Source: CAZSTA01 sp964609495 [NCBI: uncultured bacterium]
Lineage (GTDB): Bacteria; CAZSTA01
Direction of reading: 5' to 3'
NCBI GenBank assembly: GCA_964609495.1
Contig: CAZSTA010000135.1
Coordinates: 1-9,932, forward strand
DNA length: 9,932 nucleotides
Shown here: piece by piece, positions 6,398-9,932 of the stretch
Position numbering within the stretch: position 1 is the first letter of the stretch
How the letters are laid out: the number at the start of each line of letters is the position of its first letter
Notes under the pieces: generated by a model
Told to the model about the DNA's origin: nothing
The model's database searches: none
The model's input: only the letters and a program-made list of their open reading frames with translations
Made by a program: the position numbers and the translations under genes

Positions 6398-7234
6398 ATG
6401 GCTAGACTAAAATTGCAAAATTATCGCCGAGAACAGATGAAAAAGTTGATCTTCGCTTCCATCGATTCCAGCGTCATCTTTGTGCTCTTATTTGGCTTGA
6501 TTTTGGGTATCATAATGAAGATATACCCATATCTCCCCCTTCCTAGTTGGTCCCTCCCTTTGTTGGGATTAATCGCTGGAGCCATAATTTGGTGGCTTAA
6601 TCTAACCGATCCTAAATTCGCCGCTAGGGTTATCAATCCAAAACCGCTTCAGAATGATATCCTTAATATGAAGAGGCGTAGCTTCATTCCTCCCAGTATT
6701 ACCGAGCCTAATTTGAGGAGGTTATTAGAGGAGATATTTAAGAAAGGTCAGAGGGCATTAGGAGCCGCTCGAGTTATCGAGCAATCTTTGCCAGATACGA
6801 TCGAGGAGGAGCGAATAAGCACGTTGGTGGAAAAGAGTCTTTTACTTGCTGGTCGAGCGCAAGATGGATTGCGAGCCTTAAATGAGATCGATGAGCGAGA
6901 TTTAGAGAATACAGTTCGAGAGTTAGAAGCGAACCTCGAGAGATTATCGCCCAATGATCCCAGTTTGAAACAGAGAAAGGAGATACTTGAGAGTCGCAGG
7001 GAGGAGCTGTCTGCCTATGGAAAGATAGAGGATAACTGTGATATACTGATCGCGCAATTGGAGAAGATCGCAAGCGTTTTAGGAGTGATTTACCTAAAAT
7101 TAACTGGAGTGAATATCTCCGAGGAACTCTCTGTTATCTCTGCTAGCAAGGAGATTTCCGATACTTTGGGGGAGTTAACTGATTCGGTTAATACCTTAGA
7201 GGTTACCCTGCAGGATGTGAAATCGATTACCTAG
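6398..7234 (+). CDS. Unrecognised membrane protein: two-helix hairpin plus long helical cytoplasmic tail
   Basis: I do not recognise this 278-residue protein. Two hydrophobic helices are clear, about 24-44 and 50-68, separated by a short Pro-rich turn (YPYLPLPSW). The basic N-terminus (RREQMKK) predicts that both ends face the cytoplasm. From about residue 102 to the end the sequence is strongly charged, rich in Glu, Leu and Arg, almost free of Gly and Pro, and probably all helical with coiled-coil character. No catalytic motif is visible. In general shape it recalls XpaC-type membrane proteins that accompany TelA-like genes, but I see no motif that establishes that family. It is the first gene of the rightward operon; the stop is 29 bases before the solute-binding/VWA gene, which suggests a common complex. 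The start is set by the ribosome site and by the promoter that overlaps the longer reading frame. Reality of the gene is secure; function is unknown. Confidence 0.8.
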   Translation: MARLKLQNYRREQMKKLIFASIDSSVIFVLLFGLILGIIMKIYPYLPLPSWSLPLLGLIAGAIIWWLNLTDPKFAARVINPKPLQNDILNMKRRSFIPPSITEPNLRRLLEEIFKKGQRALGAARVIEQSLPDTIEEERISTLVEKSLLLAGRAQDGLRALNEIDERDLENTVRELEANLERLSPNDPSLKQRKEILESRREELSAYGKIEDNCDILIAQLEKIASVLGVIYLKLTGVNISEELSVISASKEISDTLGELTDSVNTLEVTLQDVKSIT

Positions 7235-7263
7235 TTCCTCAAATTTTCTCTGGGAGGTGTTGT

Positions 7264-8955
7264 ATGAGGAAGCGGGGATTATTCTTGGTTTTAAGTTTAA
7301 TATTGATCGTGTTAGTGATAGTTATCACGGAATATCTTGATAAGGAGGGGATCGGCCCTCGGAAGACAAAGCAGTTAAGCGAAAATCTAACTGAGAAGGA
7401 AAGTGTCTTGGCTACGATCTTTGTCGATCCAATACTCGCCTCATGGGTTAATAAGGTCATCGTTACCGCTAACGGTAAGGAGCTTGAGGTGAATGGGAAA
7501 CGGGTTTTTTATCATTATGTTCCCATTGAGCCTTGGGAAGCATGGGAGGCTATAAAGGCGAAAAGAGGACAGCCTACGATCTGGATAACAGGAGGTAGAG
7601 TCTGGTCAAGCTTAGCTGATAAGGATGATCCCAAGCTAATAGCCTCGACAACTGTCCTTGCTCGCACTCCTTTAGTGATCGCGATGTGGGAATCTCTTGC
7701 CAAGGCCTTAGGTTGGCCGAATAAGGAGATAGGATGGAGAGACCTAGAGAGATTAGCCACTGACCCCAAGGGATGGGGATTATATGGTTATCCAGAGATA
7801 GGCAAATTACGTTGGGGACATCCCAATCCCGATACCACCGCTGGTATATCCACCTTTGCCGCGATGGCTTACGCCGCCTCGGGCTCGAAGGGGAAACTAG
7901 CCGTAGCTCAAGTGAGGAGTGGAGAAGCGGTAAAGCTGGCAGAGGAATTGGAACAGGCGGTAGTGCGCTATGATGCCCCTGCCGAGCTACTGGAGGCGAT
8001 GTTCGATGGTAAATGGGGCTATATGCAGGCGGCTGCGGTCCCTGAATTCTATGTCGCTGAAGCTAACGAGATATACTCCGAGAAGTTGGTGGCGATCTAC
8101 CCCGAAGATGGAACGATATGGAATGAGATACTTCTTTGCGCCTTAGGAGCTGAGTGGATCAGCGACGAGCAACGAAAAGCCGCTGAGTTGCTAGCCGATA
8201 TCTTCCTGGATCAGGATCAGCAGATTGAGACGATGGCTAATTACAACTTGAGACCTGTTGCCGCGGGAGAGGTATTCACCTTGACTTTGGGCGAGGGATT
8301 AGACGCGAAACGCACCCCTGAGGGGGGATTGACCTCTATAGACAGGGAAGCTTGGACTGAGCTTCTCGCCCTTTCCGCTGATACGAAACAGACAGCTATG
8401 ATCGTAGTTGCCCTTGATCAATCGGGAAGTATGAAGGGGATCAAGCTCCAGCGAGCTAAGGAGGCGGCTATTCAGTTCTTAGATCAGGTTAATCCCAAAG
8501 ATAAGGTATGGTTTCTCACCTTTGGGGGAAGAATATATCAGTTGAATGATACTTTTCAGGTGTTAGAGAAGGATAAAGACGAATTGATAAGGAATATAAA
8601 TCGACTTAAAGCGGGTGGGAATACTCCTCTGAGGGATACTATTATCATCTCTGTGGATAAGATGGTCAAGCTTCGAGGACAATCTGGTCAGATGGTGATA
8701 GTTGTCCTTACAGATGGGGAGGATACCTCAAGTAGTATTGGAGAGGAAGATTTCTTCGCTCGTTTGCCCAGCGATGCGGAAGCCAGATTGAATTTCCCTC
8801 GCATCTTCACCATACCTCTGGGAGAGAGACCAGACGGAGGAGATGCCAATACCGAATTTTTGAATAAAGTAGCTGTTTTAACTGGAGCGAAGATGTATCC
8901 TGCTACTCCAGAGAACATTGCGATGATATATAAAGAGGTATCTAAGAGATTTTAA
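7264..8955 (+). CDS. Membrane-anchored solute-binding domain fused to a VWA domain
   Basis: The 563-residue protein begins with a basic residue cluster and one hydrophobic helix (about 6-22) with no clear signal-peptidase site, so it is probably anchored in the membrane with the rest outside. Residues about 48-345 resemble an ABC-type periplasmic solute-binding protein (SBP_bac_11-like), including the segment PDTTAGISTFAAMAYAAS and the later ETMANYNLRPVA. Residues about 378-560 are a von Willebrand factor A domain with a complete metal-dependent adhesion site: DQSGS (385-389), T454 in GGNTPLRD and D484 in LTDGED. Intact MIDAS residues imply Mg-dependent binding of a protein partner. GGGAGGTG stands just before the ATG. 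The same domain pair is known from bacterial proteins often annotated as substrate-binding and VWA domain-containing. No ABC permease or ATPase is nearby, so a sensing or assembly role is more likely than uptake. The ligand is unknown. Confidence 0.88.
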   Translation: MRKRGLFLVLSLILIVLVIVITEYLDKEGIGPRKTKQLSENLTEKESVLATIFVDPILASWVNKVIVTANGKELEVNGKRVFYHYVPIEPWEAWEAIKAKRGQPTIWITGGRVWSSLADKDDPKLIASTTVLARTPLVIAMWESLAKALGWPNKEIGWRDLERLATDPKGWGLYGYPEIGKLRWGHPNPDTTAGISTFAAMAYAASGSKGKLAVAQVRSGEAVKLAEELEQAVVRYDAPAELLEAMFDGKWGYMQAAAVPEFYVAEANEIYSEKLVAIYPEDGTIWNEILLCALGAEWISDEQRKAAELLADIFLDQDQQIETMANYNLRPVAAGEVFTLTLGEGLDAKRTPEGGLTSIDREAWTELLALSADTKQTAMIVVALDQSGSMKGIKLQRAKEAAIQFLDQVNPKDKVWFLTFGGRIYQLNDTFQVLEKDKDELIRNINRLKAGGNTPLRDTIIISVDKMVKLRGQSGQMVIVVLTDGEDTSSSIGEEDFFARLPSDAEARLNFPRIFTIPLGERPDGGDANTEFLNKVAVLTGAKMYPATPENIAMIYKEVSKRF

Positions 8956-8975
8956 TTTTAAAGGGAGGAGCTATT

Positions 8976-9932
8976 GTGTTCAAAAGATCATTAACTCTAA
9001 CAGTTATTTTGACCCTCTGCTTAATATTTCCTCCTCTCCCGACATTTAGTCAAGATAAGTTTGAGTGGAAGATGGGAACAGGAAGCGTAGGAGGGGTATA
9101 TTTTCCAACTGGCTGTACCATAACAGAGTTGATAAACTGGTTCACAAGTGATACCGCTTATGTCTTTAGCTCCAAAGGTTCTGGTGATAATGTCAACAAA
9201 GTCGATTCTGGCGAATATAACCTCGCCATCGCTCAAAATGATGTCAGTGGTGATGCCTATGAAGGAGTGGGAAGCTACAAGGATAAAGAGGCGAGTAACA
9301 TCAGAGGGGTGGTAAGTCTATATCCAGAACTTATCCAGATCGCCACTCGAAGAAGTTCCGAGATCAGGAGTATCGAAGATCTGAGGGGCAAAAAGATCTC
9401 GATAGGTCCAGAAGGGAGTGGAACTGCGGTTAACGCCGAATTAATATTAAAAATCGCGGGAATCTGGAATCAGATAGGTGAGATCAAATATCTCTCCTTT
9501 GATGAACATGCCGAAGAAATGATAAAGGAGAATCTCGACGCGGCTTTCTTCACCGCGGGAACTCCTGCTCCCATAGTGGAGAATTTAGCTAAGCGCTCTG
9601 ATATCTCCCTTCTCTCTCTAAACGATTCCTTGATCTCAAAACTTCAGAATGAGAATCCCTATTTCGTCTCGGTCAAGATCCCGGCGGGGACTTATAAAGG
9701 GATGGATAGGGATGCGAGGACGGTAGGAGTTGCTGCCATCCTGATAACCAATATAGGTGTCCCAGAGGATAAATTATATGAGCTGGTGAAGTTGATCTTC
9801 TCTCATCTCGATTATATACGCTATGGGACTCCCATCGGAGGGAATATCACCTTACCTGGCGCTTTAGATGGAATCCCGATTCCGCTTCACCCAGGCGCTA
9901 AGAAATATTTTGAAGAAGTAGGACTTCTTTAA
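8976..9932 (+). CDS. TAXI-family TRAP transporter solute-binding protein
   Basis: Secreted or periplasmic receptor of the TRAP-TAXI class, which in typical systems delivers organic acids or other small solutes to a fused membrane permease. The 318-residue length fits. A signal peptide is clear: MFKR, a hydrophobic core, then likely cleavage after residue 25 (PTFS before QDKFEW). Family motifs follow: MGTGSVGGVYFPTG near the mature N-terminus, SSKGSGDNVNKV, the LAIAQNDV strand, and DLRGKKISIGPEGSGTAVNAE in the middle. The start is GTG at 8976, supported by AGGGAGGAG at 8962-8970, and is 20 bases after the VWA gene. The stop is the last three bases of the window, so a TRAP permease could lie just downstream but is not seen. 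Cys38 is present in the mature N-terminal loop (PTGCT) where many relatives have a small residue. Family is secure; ligand and transport role are open. Confidence 0.92.
   Translation: MFKRSLTLTVILTLCLIFPPLPTFSQDKFEWKMGTGSVGGVYFPTGCTITELINWFTSDTAYVFSSKGSGDNVNKVDSGEYNLAIAQNDVSGDAYEGVGSYKDKEASNIRGVVSLYPELIQIATRRSSEIRSIEDLRGKKISIGPEGSGTAVNAELILKIAGIWNQIGEIKYLSFDEHAEEMIKENLDAAFFTAGTPAPIVENLAKRSDISLLSLNDSLISKLQNENPYFVSVKIPAGTYKGMDRDARTVGVAAILITNIGVPEDKLYELVKLIFSHLDYIRYGTPIGGNITLPGALDGIPIPLHPGAKKYFEEVGLL

Noticed and set aside
6774-7073. Minus-strand open frame of 99 residues inside the helical membrane protein gene
   Set aside because: It is an antisense shadow without start signals; the + strand frame has a promoter, ribosome site and membrane helices.
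6398-7234. Firm assignment as XpaC or a TelA partner
   Set aside because: Only the general layout (membrane helices then helical tail) is similar; no diagnostic motif could be seen by eye.

Overview
The window reads as a piece of a bacterial chromosome from an anaerobe that I cannot place taxonomically. The clues are strong Shine-Dalgarno sites, near-consensus sigma70-type promoters, PASTA repeats (a peptidoglycan-linked domain), a CooC-type nickel ATPase (carbon monoxide dehydrogenase biology) and a TAXI-type solute receptor. AGA/AGG and ATA codons are common and the genes are closely packed. The lineage is inference only. No rRNA, tRNA, CRISPR array, transposase or insertion-sequence end was seen.

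Layout. (1) Bases 1-1641, + strand: the 3' portion of an N6-adenine DNA methyltransferase of the Eco57I/type IIG kind, cut by the left edge of the window. It is clearly more AT-rich than most of what follows. (2) Bases 1692-6055, - strand: four closely spaced genes read from right to left. They are a membrane PASTA protein whose kinase-like domain has lost its catalytic residues, a Gfo/Idh/MocA oxidoreductase, a CooC-like ATPase (with a TTG start, which removes an apparent overlap) and a glyoxalase-II-like metallo-hydrolase. The gaps are 27, 37 and 10 bases, so they are probably one operon. (3) Bases 6056-6397: a 342-base divergent control region with a promoter for each direction. Three C-rich/G-rich hairpins lie in the predicted leader of the leftward operon. 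(4) Bases 6398-9932, + strand: three closely spaced genes. They are an unrecognised membrane protein with a two-helix hairpin and a long helical tail, a membrane-anchored protein joining a solute-binding domain to a VWA domain with an intact MIDAS site, and a secreted TAXI-family solute-binding protein whose stop codon is the last codon of the window.

How the parts may work together. Both divergent units begin with a membrane protein. Together they place four kinds of extracytoplasmic ligand-binding or adhesion domain at the cell surface (PASTA, solute-binding, VWA, TAXI), plus two cytoplasmic modules that show no enzymatic motif (the pseudokinase and the helical tail). No permease, active kinase, phosphatase or response regulator is present. 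The most interesting reading is an envelope-sensing assembly that works by binding rather than by transport or phosphorylation. This is inference from domain content and gene arrangement. The MocA, CooC-like and metallo-hydrolase genes look like metabolic or metal-maturation functions and have no obvious link to that idea.
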